This document shows positions 53,312 through 62,731 of a DNA stretch of 64,000 nt, piece by piece (position 1 is the first letter of the stretch; every line of letters starts with the position of its first letter). Origin of the DNA: Bradyrhizobium sp. B124 (GTDB taxonomy: Bacteria > Pseudomonadota > Alphaproteobacteria > Rhizobiales > Xanthobacteraceae); assembly GCF_038967635.1 (NCBI RefSeq), contig NZ_CP152413.1, positions 6,204,001-6,268,000 on the forward strand, in the 5' to 3' direction. The notes beneath the pieces are model-generated. The model was not told where the DNA came from. It saw only the letters and a program-made list of their open reading frames with translations, and did not search any database. The position numbers and the translations under genes were made by a program.

Positions 53312-54049
53312 ATGGGCTTATGTGCGGCCTCGATTTACCGGCGAGCCAAGAAACAGCCGGGGACACAGAGCGGGACCAGAGCGCAGTTGAACACCAGCGT
53401 ACCGACGAAACTTCCGGCCGGCAAAAATGCCACTGCCGACAAGCTATTGGTCGCAGCCAGCGAGCTGATGATCGAGCGCGCCTCGATCGAGGTTTCGCTG
53501 TCCGACATCGCCCAGAAGTCGGGCGTCAACGCCGCGCTCGTGAAATATCATTTCGGCAACAAGGACGGGCTGTTGCTGGCGCTGCTCGCGCGCGACGCCG
53601 CCACCGAGATATCGCAACTCGAATATCTCCTGGCGCAGCCGATCACGCCGTCCGCGAAACTGCGGCTGCATATCGGCGGCATCATCCGCGCCTATCACCA
53701 GTTCCCCTATATGAACCGGCTGATCCATTATCTCCTGCACGAGAGCTCGACTGCCGCCGCGAACGAGGTGTCGAAATTCTTCGTCGCGCCGCTTTTGGAT
53801 TTTCACCGCCGGCTGCTCGCCGAGGGCATCAAGGCCGGCGAATTCCGCAAGATCGATCCGGTGCTGTTCTACACCAGCCTGATCGGCGCCTGCGATCACC
53901 TGTTCTTCGGCCGCCACGCGATGTCGCGCGCGGTCGGTGTCGGTCCGGTCACCGACGAGGTCTGCCGCGAATACATCAGGCACATGGAAGCCTTGATCTT
54001 CGGCGGCGTGCTGGAAGCGAAGGAATCGCGGATGGCGAATAGCGAGTAG
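53312..54049 (+). CDS. TetR-family transcriptional regulator
   Basis: Up to 245 residues. The HTH is ADKLLVAASELMIERASIEVSLSDIAQKSGVNAALVKYHFGNKDGLLLALL, about residues 42-92 of the longest form, typical of the TetR family; the rest is the helical ligand-binding domain. The first 25 residues are atypical for the family, and a TTG at 53387 is a plausible shorter start. It is divergent from the thiolase gene, and an SDR and an enoyl-CoA hydratase gene follow, so it is probably an acyl-CoA-responsive repressor of the cluster (inference). Confidence 0.88.
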   Translation: MGLCAASIYRRAKKQPGTQSGTRAQLNTSVPTKLPAGKNATADKLLVAASELMIERASIEVSLSDIAQKSGVNAALVKYHFGNKDGLLLALLARDAATEISQLEYLLAQPITPSAKLRLHIGGIIRAYHQFPYMNRLIHYLLHESSTAAANEVSKFFVAPLLDFHRRLLAEGIKAGEFRKIDPVLFYTSLIGACDHLFFGRHAMSRAVGVGPVTDEVCREYIRHMEALIFGGVLEAKESRMANSE

Positions 54050-54145
54050 CGGATTGGGAGAGGTCATCTTTTCCACTCGCCATTCGCTGCTCACCATTCG
54101 CCATAACAAGTCTAGAGAAGAAACGCCCAAGGAAAGGTTGTTCCC

Positions 54146-54904
54146 ATGCAGTTGAAAGACGTTGCCGTTCTCATCACCGGCGGTGGCTCCGGCCTCGGTG
54201 CCGCCACCGCGCGCGCCATGGCCGCCAAGGGCGCCAAGATCGGCGTGATCGACCAGAACAAGGAAAACGCCGAGAAGGTCGCCGCCGAAGTGAAGGGCGT
54301 TGCCCTGCACGCCGACGTCACCGACGAGGAAGCGATCAAGGCGGCGATCGCCAAGGCCGAGGCCGCGCACGGCATCGCGCGCGTGCTGATGAACTGCGCC
54401 GGCATCGGCGGCTCGCAGCGCATCGTCGGCAAGGACGGCGTCTATCCGCTGGCAAAGTTCGTCCGCATCATCAACGTCAATTTGATCGGCACCTTCAACG
54501 TGCTGCGCCTGTTCGCCGAGCGCCTCGCCACCGAAGCCCCGATCGGCGAGGAGCGCGGCGTCGCGATCAACACCGCGTCGGTCGCGGCCTATGAAGGCCA
54601 GATCGGCCAGATCGCCTATTCGGCCTCGAAGGGCGGTGTCGTCGGCCTCACGCTGCCGGCCGCGCGCGACCTCGCCAGCCTGAAGATCCGCGTCAACACC
54701 ATTGCACCCGGCCTGTTCCTGACGCCGCTGCTGATGGGTCTCAACGAGGAAGCCCGCAAGAGCCTGGGTGCCCAGGTGCCGCATCCGGCCCGCCTCGGCG
54801 ATGCTTCCGAATACGGCAACCTCGCCGTCCATATCGTCGAGAACCCGATGCTCAACGGCGAAACCATCCGCCTCGACGGCGCCATCCGCATGGCCCCGCG
54901 CTAG
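54146..54904 (+). CDS. SDR-family 3-hydroxyacyl-CoA dehydrogenase (type II-like)
   Basis: A 252-residue short-chain dehydrogenase: nucleotide motif TGGGSGLG, NCAG, catalytic Ser in NTASVAA, Tyr/Lys in YSASKGG, and the C-terminal ETIRLDGAIRMAPR. The sequence is close to HSD10-type 3-hydroxyacyl-CoA dehydrogenases. It would oxidise the 3-hydroxyacyl-CoA of the pathway. ATG 54146 follows AAGGAAAGG. Confidence 0.93.
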   Translation: MQLKDVAVLITGGGSGLGAATARAMAAKGAKIGVIDQNKENAEKVAAEVKGVALHADVTDEEAIKAAIAKAEAAHGIARVLMNCAGIGGSQRIVGKDGVYPLAKFVRIINVNLIGTFNVLRLFAERLATEAPIGEERGVAINTASVAAYEGQIGQIAYSASKGGVVGLTLPAARDLASLKIRVNTIAPGLFLTPLLMGLNEEARKSLGAQVPHPARLGDASEYGNLAVHIVENPMLNGETIRLDGAIRMAPR

Positions 54905-54918
54905 CGGCGAGTTCCACT

Positions 54919-55066
54919 GTCGTCCCTGCCTTGCGCGCAATTGCGCGCTGGAGCAGGGACCCATACTCCGCGGCGTCTGTAACAGGCAAACCTGGCAGAC
55001 GTCGCGCAAAACAACAAAAGCCTGTGGTTATGGGTCCCGGCTCGCGCTTCGCTTGGCTGGGACGAC
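54919..55066. repeat. Palindromic intergenic repeat, family B, diverged
   Basis: Starts GTCGTCCCTGCCTTGCGCGC and ends TTGGCTGGGACGAC; carries GCGCGCAATTGCGCGC like the 51827 copy. Confidence 0.8.
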
Positions 55067-55085
55067 GGTCGGGAGGACCAAGCGC

Positions 55086-55892
55086 GTGTCTCAGCCGCTG
55101 CTGATCGAACATCACGATGGAGTCGATTGGGTCACGCTCAATCGTCCCGAAAGCCTGAACGCGCTCGATCCCGCGCTGATCGATGCGCTCAATACCTATT
55201 TCCAGGGCCTGCAGCGCAATCGCGACACCCGCGTCGTGGTGTTGAAGGGCGCTGGCGCGAATTTCTGCGCCGGGCTCGACCTCAAGCACGCGATGGCGCG
55301 CCGCGGCGGCCAGGCCGAGCCGCCTGGTGTCACGGAGTCGCTCGACTCGCAGCGCCGCATTGCCGACATCGTGATGCTGATGCGGCGCTGTCCGCAGCCG
55401 ATCATCGCGCTGGTGCAGGGCGCGGCCGCCGGCGGCGGCTTCGCGCTGGCGCTCGCGGCCGACATCCGCATCGCGGCCAAGAACGCGCGGATGAACTGCG
55501 CCTTCATCAAGCTCGGCCTGGGCGGTTGCGACATCGGCACCAGCTACTTCCTGCCGCGCCTCGTCGGCGTGTCGGTCGCCTCCGAATTGATCCTCACCGG
55601 GCGCTTCATCCATGCCGACCGCGCGCTTGCGGTTGGCCTGGTGTCCGAGGTGGTCGAGGCGGCCGATCTCGACGTCGCGGCCAATCCTTACGTCGAGGCG
55701 ATGATGACGGCCTCGCCGACCGGTCTCCGCCTGTCGAAGGAATGCCTCAACATGAGCGTCGATGCCGGCTCGATCGAGGCCGTGATCGCGATGGAGGATC
55801 GCAATCAGGTGCTGTGCAGCCGCTCGGAAGATTTCCAGGAAGGCATCAAGGCCTTTCTCGAGAAACGAAAGCCTGTCTATATCAGGCGCTGA
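55086..55892 (+). CDS. Enoyl-CoA hydratase/isomerase family protein
   Basis: A 268-residue crotonase. The oxyanion segments are KGAGANFCAGLDLKHAM and QGAAAGGGFALALAADIRIA. The start is GTG at 55086, eight bases after GGGAGGA (55071-55077). It is followed 41 bases later by the feruloyl-CoA-synthase-like gene, suggesting an operon for hydroxycinnamate-like or other unsaturated acyl-CoAs. Confidence 0.92.
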   Translation: MSQPLLIEHHDGVDWVTLNRPESLNALDPALIDALNTYFQGLQRNRDTRVVVLKGAGANFCAGLDLKHAMARRGGQAEPPGVTESLDSQRRIADIVMLMRRCPQPIIALVQGAAAGGGFALALAADIRIAAKNARMNCAFIKLGLGGCDIGTSYFLPRLVGVSVASELILTGRFIHADRALAVGLVSEVVEAADLDVAANPYVEAMMTASPTGLRLSKECLNMSVDAGSIEAVIAMEDRNQVLCSRSEDFQEGIKAFLEKRKPVYIRR

Positions 55893-55933
55893 GAACAGAT
55901 CCTCAAAAGGACAAGAATTCCGGGAGACGCAAA

Positions 55934-57799
55934 ATGGATGGAGACGCGGCGATGCTGACGAAGCTTGCCTTTCGCAAGGTGGACTGGCTCGCACGTGACA
56001 TCGCGGTCGAGCGGCGCGCTGACGGTACCGTCGTGCTGAAGTCGCGGATTCCGCTGCAGGCCTACGAACCGCATATCCCGGCCTATCTCGCCAAATGGGC
56101 CGCGCAGGCGCCGGAGCGGATCTGGCTGGCGCAACGCGGCGGTCCCGACCGGCAATGGCGCAAGGTCTCCTACGGTGAAGCCAAGCGCACCGTCGATGCG
56201 CTGACGCAAGGCCTGCTCGATCTCGGCATTGGCGATGGCCGGCCCGTCGCGATCCTTTCAGGCAATTCGATCGAGCACGCGCTGATGACGCAGGCCGCGA
56301 TGCAGGCACGGCTGCCGGCGGCGCCGGTGTCGCCCGCCTATTCGCTGATGAGCCAGGATCACCTCAAGCTCAAATATCTGTTCAATCTGATCAAGCCCGC
56401 CGTCGTCATGGTGCAGGACGGCCCGACCTTCGAGAAGGCGCTGAAGGCGATCGACCTCAGCGGCATCACCGTCGTTCACGTGCTGCGTCCCTGCGAAGGC
56501 ATCAAGAGCGTGGGCTTCGCCGAGCTCGCGGCGACGAGGGTAACGGCCGATGTCGGCGCGTCGATTGCGAAGATCACGCCCGAAACCGTCGGCAAGCTGC
56601 TGTTCACCTCGGGCTCGACCGGCATGCCCAAGGCCGTCATCAACACCCAGCAGATGATGTGCGCCAATGCGGCGATGATGATGCAGGTACGCCCGCGTGA
56701 AACGGCGGGTCCGATCCCGACCGTGCTCGACTGGATGCCGTGGAATCACACCATGGGCGGCAACGCCGCCTTCAATCCGGTGCTTGTCGACGGCGGCACG
56801 CTCTATATCGACGACGGCCGGCCGATGCCGGGCCAGCTCGAGGAGACCATCAGGAACCTGCGCGAGGTGTCGCCGACCTATTACGCCAACGTGCCGGCAG
56901 GCTATGCGGCGCTCGCGGCCGCGATGGAGAAGGACGCGGCGCTGTGCGCGAGCTTCTTCAAGAACCTCTCGATCATGGCCTATGGCGGCGCCCGGCTGCC
57001 CGACGATCTCTATGACCGGATGCAGGCGCTGGCGGTGAAGACCACGGGCGAGCGCATCGTGTTCTACACCGGCTGGGGCTCGACCGAGACCGCGCCGACC
57101 TCGACCGGCACCTATTGGGACACCGAGCGCGTCGGCCTGATCGGCCTGCCGTTCCCCGGCGTCGAGCTGAAGATGGTGCCGTGCGGTTCGAAATATGAAT
57201 TGCGGCTGCGCGGCGTCAACGTCACGCCGGGCTATTTCGGCCAGGCGGACCTCACGGCCAAGATGTTCGACGAGGAAGGCTTCTACTGCATCGGCGATGC
57301 CGGCGTGTTCGTCGATCCCGATGATCCGCTGCAGGGCATCATCTTTGCCGGCCGCGTGGTCGAGGATTTCAAGCTGACGACCGGCACCTTCGTCCATGTC
57401 GGCTCACTGCGCACCGATGCTATATCAGCTGCGACGCCGGTCGTGCATGACGCGCTGGTCGCGGGGCAGGATCGTGAGTTCATCGGCCTGCTGTGCTGGC
57501 CCAACCTGCATGCCTGCCGCCAGCTCGTCGGCAATGCGGATGCGAGCTACGAGGACGTGGTCCGGCATCCCGAGGTGGTCGATTGCCTCAGGAAGGGCTT
57601 GCAGGCGCACAATGCATCTTGCACCGGCAGCAGCATGCGCATCGCGCGTGCGATGCTGATGGCCGAGCCGCCGTCGATCGACGGCAATGAGCTCACCGAC
57701 AAGGGCTACATCAACCAGCGCGCCGGCCTCGAACGCCGCGCCGCGCTGGTGGAGAAGCTCTATGCCGACAAGCCCGGTGATGAGGTGATCGTGCTGTGA
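55934..57799 (+). CDS. Feruloyl-CoA synthase-like AMP-forming ligase
   Basis: A 621-residue ligase of the feruloyl-CoA synthase type (longer than the usual 520): motif LLFTSGSTGMPKAV, WMPWNHTMGGN, YTGWGSTETAPTS and FKLTTGTFVHVGSLR, which is the C-terminal pattern of this group. ATG 55934 follows GGGAGA. The preceding crotonase would complete hydroxycinnamate chain shortening, but three downstream acyl-CoA dehydrogenases suggest a full beta-oxidation route. Exact substrate unknown. Confidence 0.88.
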   Translation: MDGDAAMLTKLAFRKVDWLARDIAVERRADGTVVLKSRIPLQAYEPHIPAYLAKWAAQAPERIWLAQRGGPDRQWRKVSYGEAKRTVDALTQGLLDLGIGDGRPVAILSGNSIEHALMTQAAMQARLPAAPVSPAYSLMSQDHLKLKYLFNLIKPAVVMVQDGPTFEKALKAIDLSGITVVHVLRPCEGIKSVGFAELAATRVTADVGASIAKITPETVGKLLFTSGSTGMPKAVINTQQMMCANAAMMMQVRPRETAGPIPTVLDWMPWNHTMGGNAAFNPVLVDGGTLYIDDGRPMPGQLEETIRNLREVSPTYYANVPAGYAALAAAMEKDAALCASFFKNLSIMAYGGARLPDDLYDRMQALAVKTTGERIVFYTGWGSTETAPTSTGTYWDTERVGLIGLPFPGVELKMVPCGSKYELRLRGVNVTPGYFGQADLTAKMFDEEGFYCIGDAGVFVDPDDPLQGIIFAGRVVEDFKLTTGTFVHVGSLRTDAISAATPVVHDALVAGQDREFIGLLCWPNLHACRQLVGNADASYEDVVRHPEVVDCLRKGLQAHNASCTGSSMRIARAMLMAEPPSIDGNELTDKGYINQRAGLERRAALVEKLYADKPGDEVIVL

Positions 57800-57821
57800 T
57801 GAAGCTGATGCTCTCTCAACA

Positions 57822-57947
57822 CGTCATTCCGGGGCGCGCGAAGCGCGAACCCGGAATCCATTTTGCAGCGAGTCCGGAGCCCGATGGATTCCGGGCTCGC
57901 GACTTCGTCGCGCCCTCAGATGCGCAATTGCGCATCGGGGAATAACG
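57822..57947. repeat. Palindromic intergenic repeat, family C
   Basis: CGTCATTCCGGGGCGCGCGA on the left and GCGCATCGGGGAATAACG on the right, with CCGGAATCCAT/ATGGATTCCGG and GCGCAATTGCGC inside. The right outer arm is diverged. Confidence 0.85.
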
Positions 57948-57981
57948 AAGAACAAGTGACCGCAAGAAAAAGGTAGCCGCC

Positions 57982-59109
57982 ATGAATTTCGATTTCTCCG
58001 ACGAACAGAAGCAGATGCGTGACGAGGCGCGGAAGTACCTCGCCGAGCAGTGCCCGCCCAAGGCTGTGCGCGAGGTGCTCGATGGCAAGGTGCCCTACGA
58101 CAAGGCGCTGTGGAAGGGCCTCGCCGAGATGGGCTTCCTCGGCGTCGCGATCCCGGAGAAGTTCGGCGGCGCGGGTGCCGGCCATCTCGAGCTCTGCGTG
58201 ATCGCGGAAGAAATGGGCCGCGCGCTGGCGCCAGTGCCGTTCTCCTCCACCGTGTATCTTGCGGCCGAGGCGATCCTGATCGCAGGCAGTGACATGCAGA
58301 AGCAGAAGTGGCTGCCGAAGATCGCCTCCGGCGATGCCATCGGCACGCTGGCGCTGTTCGAGGGCAAGGGCAACCCGTCGCCGAAGGCGGTCAAGGTCAC
58401 GGCCAATGGCGGCGTGCTCAATGGCGTCAAGAAGCCGGTTGCTGATGGTGCGATCGCCGATTTCGCCGTGGTGGCCGCGCGCGCCGGTTCGAGTGGGCGC
58501 GAGTCTGATATTTCCTTGTTCATCGTCGATCTCAAGGCCGGCGGTGTCGCGGTCAAGTCGCTGACCAACATCGATCTGACCCGCGGCCAGGCCGAGATCA
58601 CCTTCAAGGACGCGAAGGCCGAGCCGCTCGGCGCGGCCGGCGAGGGCTGGAGCGTCATCACCCAGGTGCTGGATCGTGCAGCCGTGTTGATGGCGTTCGA
58701 GCAGGTCGGTGGTGCCGACCGCGCGCTCGAAATGGGCCGCGACTATGCGCTCGACCGCATCGCGTTCGGCCGTCCGATCGGCTCGTTCCAGGCGGTCAAG
58801 CACATGCTGGCCGACATGTATGTGTCGGCGACGCTGGCGCGCTCGAACTGCTATTACGGCGCCTGGGCGCTCTCGACCAATGCCGGCGAACTGCCGGAAG
58901 CGGCCGCTGCCGCGCGCATCAGCGCGACGCAGGCGTTCCAGCACTGCGCCAAGAACAACATCCAGGTCCATGGCGGCATGGGCTTCACCTGGGAGTTCGA
59001 CTGCCACATGTACTATCGCCGCGCCAATGCGGTGGCACTCGGCCTCGGCAGCCTGTCCTATTGGGAAGACGCGCTGATCGACCGCATGCGCAAGAAGAAC
59101 GCGGCGTAA
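57982..59109 (+). CDS. Acyl-CoA dehydrogenase family protein, short form lacking the C-terminal catalytic Glu
   Basis: A 375-residue flavoprotein of the acyl-CoA dehydrogenase family: SDEQKQMRDEARKYL N-terminus, SxxxP-like AIPEKFGGAGAG, VGGADRALEMGRDYALDR, and C-terminal QVHGGMGFTWEFDCHMYYRRANA. The region where a catalytic Glu is found in medium-chain enzymes (EGTxxI) is absent; the end instead reads YYRRANAVALGLGS, as in the accessory subunits of heterotetrameric steroid or cyclic-acid acyl-CoA dehydrogenases. It may pair with one of the two following dehydrogenases. Confidence 0.92.
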   Translation: MNFDFSDEQKQMRDEARKYLAEQCPPKAVREVLDGKVPYDKALWKGLAEMGFLGVAIPEKFGGAGAGHLELCVIAEEMGRALAPVPFSSTVYLAAEAILIAGSDMQKQKWLPKIASGDAIGTLALFEGKGNPSPKAVKVTANGGVLNGVKKPVADGAIADFAVVAARAGSSGRESDISLFIVDLKAGGVAVKSLTNIDLTRGQAEITFKDAKAEPLGAAGEGWSVITQVLDRAAVLMAFEQVGGADRALEMGRDYALDRIAFGRPIGSFQAVKHMLADMYVSATLARSNCYYGAWALSTNAGELPEAAAAARISATQAFQHCAKNNIQVHGGMGFTWEFDCHMYYRRANAVALGLGSLSYWEDALIDRMRKKNAA

Positions 59110-59116
59110 CCTAGCG

Positions 59117-59216
59117 CGTCATTCCGGGGCGCGACGAAGTCGCGAACCCGGAATCTCGAGATGAGAAAATAGCCTCTAGATTCCGGGTTCGAAGCTCCGC
59201 TTCGCCCCGGAATGAC
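59117..59216. repeat. Palindromic intergenic repeat, family C
   Basis: CGTCATTCCGGGGCGCGACG and inverse CGCTTCGCCCCGGAATGAC with CCCGGAATCT/AGATTCCGGG inside. It separates two dehydrogenase genes on the same strand. Confidence 0.92.
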
Positions 59217-59231
59217 CGAAAGAGAACCGTC

Positions 59232-60479
59232 ATGAATTTCGACGACACCCCGCAGGAGGCCGCATTCCGCGCCGAGGCGAAAGCCTGGATCGCGGCCAAT
59301 GCGCCGAAGCAATATGAGGACGAGCTGCGCAAGGCCTCGCTCGGCCGCGTGCAGCTCAAGGGCGCCAACATTCTCGAGGTCGCCAAGGCCTGGCAGAAGA
59401 AGAAGGCCGATGCCGGCTGGGCCTGCCTGCACTGGCCGAAGGAGTATGGCGGCCGCGGTTCGTCACCGATCGAGCGCGTGATCTGGCAGCAGGAGGAGGG
59501 CCCGTTCGGCCGCCTCAGCTCGATGTTCATCATCGGCCACGGCATGTGCGGCCCGACCATGATGGCGTTCGCCGGCGAGGAGCAGAAGCGCAAATATCTG
59601 CCGCCGCTGGCCTCCGGCGAAAAGGTCTGGTGCCAGCTGTTCTCCGAACCGGCCGGCGGCTCCGACGTTGCAGGCCTGCGCACCCGCGCCGAGAAGCAGG
59701 GTGACGAATGGGTGATCAATGGCCAGAAGATCTGGACCTCGGGCGCGCATTATTCCGACTACGGCATCCTGTTGACTCGCACCGATCCCAATGTCGCGAA
59801 GCACAAGGGCCTCACCATGTTCTTCCTGGACATGAAGAGCCCGGGCGTCGAGGTCAGGCCGATCAAGCAGGCGAGCGGCGCCTCCGACTTCAACGAGGTC
59901 TATTTCACCGACGTGCGCATTCCGGACTCGCAGCGGCTTGGCAATGTCAATGACGGCTGGAACGTGTCGCTGACGACGCTGATGAACGAGCGCATGTCGA
60001 TCGGTGCGGGCGTTGCCACCGGCTTCCCCGAGCTGTTCGACTTCTGCAACAGCCTGATGCTGGAGGATGGCCCCGCGATCGAGAACCGCGCGGTGCGCGC
60101 GAAGCTCGCGAACTGGGCGGTGAAGGCGAGCGGGCTGAAATACACCAGCATGCGCGCGATCTCCGCGCTCTCCCGTGGTGAACGCCCGGGGCCCGAGAAC
60201 TCGATCGGCAAGCTGGTCGCCGGCTCGATGATCCAGGACGTCGCAACCTACGCGCTCGACCTGCAAGGCGCCGCCGGTGCGCTCAACGGGCCCGAGGATG
60301 CCGAGGTCGCCGGCAAGTTCCAGGCGATGCTGCTGCGCGCGCCGGGTACCCGCGTCGAGGGCGGCACCGACGAGATCATGCGCAACATCATCGCCGAGCG
60401 CGTGCTGGGCCTGCCCGGCGACATCCGGGTCGACAAGGACGTTCCCTTCAACAAGATCCCGACCAAGGGTCGAGCATAG
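59232..60479 (+). CDS. Acyl-CoA dehydrogenase family protein, long form (first paralogue)
   Basis: A 415-residue acyl-CoA dehydrogenase with AWQKKKADAGWACLHWPKEYGG, QLFSEPAGGSDVAGLRT and the C-terminal motif RVEGGTDEIMRNIIAERVLGLP. It retains Glu in front of GGTDEI, where medium-chain enzymes have the catalytic base. It is a close paralogue of the next gene (60594-61838), suggesting a tandem duplication in this cluster. Confidence 0.93.
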   Translation: MNFDDTPQEAAFRAEAKAWIAANAPKQYEDELRKASLGRVQLKGANILEVAKAWQKKKADAGWACLHWPKEYGGRGSSPIERVIWQQEEGPFGRLSSMFIIGHGMCGPTMMAFAGEEQKRKYLPPLASGEKVWCQLFSEPAGGSDVAGLRTRAEKQGDEWVINGQKIWTSGAHYSDYGILLTRTDPNVAKHKGLTMFFLDMKSPGVEVRPIKQASGASDFNEVYFTDVRIPDSQRLGNVNDGWNVSLTTLMNERMSIGAGVATGFPELFDFCNSLMLEDGPAIENRAVRAKLANWAVKASGLKYTSMRAISALSRGERPGPENSIGKLVAGSMIQDVATYALDLQGAAGALNGPEDAEVAGKFQAMLLRAPGTRVEGGTDEIMRNIIAERVLGLPGDIRVDKDVPFNKIPTKGRA

Positions 60480-60485
60480 AAAATC

Positions 60486-60574
60486 GTAGGGCGGGTTAGC
60501 GCAGCGTAACCCGCCATTTCGCAACAACGTTTCGATGGAATCGGTGGGTTACGCCTTCGGCTAACCCACCCTAC
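60486..60574. repeat. Palindromic intergenic repeat, family D (GTAGGGCGGGTTAGCGC)
   Basis: GTAGGGCGGGTTAGCGCAGC with inverse GGCTAACCCACCCTAC and inner GTAACCCGCC/GGTGGGTTAC. It separates the two paralogous dehydrogenase genes. Confidence 0.92.
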
Positions 60575-60593
60575 GCAAAAAAAGAGGTTCGCC

Positions 60594-61838
60594 ATGAATT
60601 TCGATGACACGCCGCAGGAAGCCGAATTCCGCAAGATCGCGCGCCAGTGGATCGCGGCCAATGCTCCGAAGGAGTTCGAGGAGGAGTTGTCAAAATCCTC
60701 GCTCGGCCGCATCAGGCTCGCCAAGCACGACATGGTCGAGGTCGGCAAGGCCTGGCAGAAGAAGAAGGCCGAGGGCGGCTGGGCCTGCCTGCACTGGCCG
60801 AAGGAATATGGCGGCCGCGGCGCCACCCCGATCGAGCGTGTGATCTGGCAGCAGGAAGAGGGCGTCTACGGCAAGCTGACCCAGCCGTTCCAGATCGGCG
60901 AGGGCATGTGCGGCCCGACCGTGATGGCCTGGGGCTCTGAAGACGCCAAGCGCCGTTATCTGCCAAGGCTCGCCTCCGGTGAGGAGATCTGGTGCCAGCT
61001 GTTCTCCGAGCCGTCGGCCGGCTCCGACGTCGCCGGCCTGCGCACCCGCGCCGAGAAGAAGGGCGACAACTGGGTCGTCAACGGCCAGAAGATCTGGACC
61101 TCCGGCGCGCATTACTCCGACTACGGCCTTCTGATCGCGCGCACCGATCCGAATGTGCCCAAGCACAAGGGCCTCACCATGTTCTTCCTCGACATGAAGA
61201 GCCCGGGCGTCGAGGTCAGGCCGATCAAGCAGGCCAACGGCATGCAGGAGTTCAATGAGGTCTATTTCACCGACGTCGTGATTCCGGACAGCCAGCGCCT
61301 CGGTACGGTCGGCGAGGGCTGGAGCGTGTCGCTGACCACGCTGATGAACGAGCGCATGTCGATCGGATCGCGGCTCGCGACCGGTGTCCCTGAAATGTTC
61401 GAGTTCTGCTCCAATCTGATGCTGGAGGATGGCCTCGCGATCGACGATCCGGCGGTGCGCTCCAAGCTTGCGAGCTGGGCAGTGAAGGCGAGCGGGCTGA
61501 AATACACCAGCTACCGCGCGATCTCGGCGCTGTCGAAGGGCGAGCGTCCGGGCCCAGAGAACTCCATCGGCAAGCTCGTCTCCGGCCTGATGCTGCAGGA
61601 CATCGCGACCTACGCGATGGACCTCGAGGGCGCCGCGGGCAGCCTCACCGGCACCGATGAGGAGCAGGCCAACGGCCAGTTCCAGCAGATGCTGCTGTCG
61701 TCGCCCTCAATGCGTATCGCCGGCGGCACCGACGAGATCCTGCGCAACATCATCGCCGAGCGCGTGCTCGGCCTGCCGGGCGATATCCGCGTCGACAAGG
61801 ACGTGCCCTACAACAAGATCCCGACCAAGGGGCGTTAG
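60594..61838 (+). CDS. Acyl-CoA dehydrogenase family protein, long form (second paralogue, Ala at catalytic position)
   Basis: A 414-residue protein closely similar to its neighbour over the full length (same start MNFDDTPQEA; GAHYSDYG; HKGLTMFFLDMKSPGVEVRPIKQA). The C-terminal motif is RIAGGTDEILRNIIAERVLGLP, with Ala where the paralogue has Glu. The two may form different heteromers or have divided roles. It could use a base elsewhere, as in long-chain or isovaleryl types. ATG 60594 follows AAAAAGAGG. Confidence 0.93.
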   Translation: MNFDDTPQEAEFRKIARQWIAANAPKEFEEELSKSSLGRIRLAKHDMVEVGKAWQKKKAEGGWACLHWPKEYGGRGATPIERVIWQQEEGVYGKLTQPFQIGEGMCGPTVMAWGSEDAKRRYLPRLASGEEIWCQLFSEPSAGSDVAGLRTRAEKKGDNWVVNGQKIWTSGAHYSDYGLLIARTDPNVPKHKGLTMFFLDMKSPGVEVRPIKQANGMQEFNEVYFTDVVIPDSQRLGTVGEGWSVSLTTLMNERMSIGSRLATGVPEMFEFCSNLMLEDGLAIDDPAVRSKLASWAVKASGLKYTSYRAISALSKGERPGPENSIGKLVSGLMLQDIATYAMDLEGAAGSLTGTDEEQANGQFQQMLLSSPSMRIAGGTDEILRNIIAERVLGLPGDIRVDKDVPYNKIPTKGR

Positions 61839-61844
61839 GGGAAC

Positions 61845-61935
61845 GTAGGGTGGGTTAGCGAAGCGTAACCCACCATTGGCTATCAACCACGTGCGATAGA
61901 GGCGGTGGGTTACGCCTTTGGCTAACCCACCCTAC
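61845..61935. repeat. Palindromic intergenic repeat, family D
   Basis: GTAGGGTGGGTTAGCGAAGC with inverse GGCTAACCCACCCTAC and inner GTAACCCACC/GGTGGGTTAC. Same element as 60486-60574. Confidence 0.92.
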
Positions 61936-61954
61936 GCAGACAATGGGATGCGCA

Positions 61955-62653
61955 ATGGACGCTGCAGTGAACCAACAAGAACGCATTGACGTACTCCAAA
62001 GCCTGCTCAACGAGCGCTACTCGGTGCGCGCGTTCCAGCCGCGCGAGGTGCCGCGCGACGTCATCGAGCACATCCTGACGACCGCACAGCGCACCGCGTC
62101 GTGGTGCAACAGTCAGCCCTGGGAGGTCCTGATCGTCTCCGGCGAGGCCAAGGAGCGCTTTCGCAAGGCGATCTATGCCGAGGCTTCGCGCGGCCTCGGC
62201 GAGGACTACGACTTCACGCCGCCGCGCGAATATGTCGGGGTCTATCTGGAGCGCCGCCGCGAGAGCGGGTTCCAGCTCTACAACACGCTCGGCATCGCGC
62301 GCGGCGACAGGGTCGCTTACGCCAAACAGGCGCTGGAGAACTACAATTTCTTCGGCGCCCCGCACATTGCCGTGATCCATACCAACGAGCCGCTCGGCAT
62401 CTACGGTGCGATCGATTGCGGCGGCTATGTCTCGAACTTCATGCTCGCCGCCCAGGCGCTCGGGCTCGGCACCATCCCGCAGGCCGCGATCGCGCGCCAT
62501 TCCGGCCTGATCCGCCGCCATTTCAACCTGGCTGGGGATCGCCGGGTTGTCTGCGGTATCTCGTTCGGCTATGCGGATCATGCGCACAAGGTGAACAGCT
62601 ACCGCACGTCGCGCGCAACTGTGGCGGATACTGTCACATTTGTGGATGTATAG
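61955..62653 (+). CDS. Nitroreductase family protein
   Basis: A 232-residue FMN-dependent nitroreductase-like protein: YSVRAFQPREVPRDVIEHIL, TASWCNSQPWEVLIVSG (FMN phosphate loop), DCGGYVSNFMLAAQALGLGT and the terminal GISFGYADHAHKVNSYR. ATG 61955 is chosen after GGGAT; ATG 61943 is an alternative. It may act as a flavin reductase or on nitro/quinone compounds, or support the dehydrogenases; this is not shown. Confidence 0.9.
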   Translation: MDAAVNQQERIDVLQSLLNERYSVRAFQPREVPRDVIEHILTTAQRTASWCNSQPWEVLIVSGEAKERFRKAIYAEASRGLGEDYDFTPPREYVGVYLERRRESGFQLYNTLGIARGDRVAYAKQALENYNFFGAPHIAVIHTNEPLGIYGAIDCGGYVSNFMLAAQALGLGTIPQAAIARHSGLIRRHFNLAGDRRVVCGISFGYADHAHKVNSYRTSRATVADTVTFVDV

Positions 62654-62662
62654 TTTCCTCAA

Positions 62663-62690
62663 GGCGGGAAGGTCGGTTCACCCTCCCGCC
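62663..62690 (+). terminator. Stem-loop after the nitroreductase gene, possible terminator
   Basis: GGCGGGA (62663-62669) and TCCCGCC (62684-62690) form a seven-base stem with a 14-base loop. There is no T run, so termination is uncertain. Confidence 0.4.
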
Positions 62691-62731
62691 GAGGACAAGA
62701 AGAAACGACAAGAAGAACGACTAGAACAACA

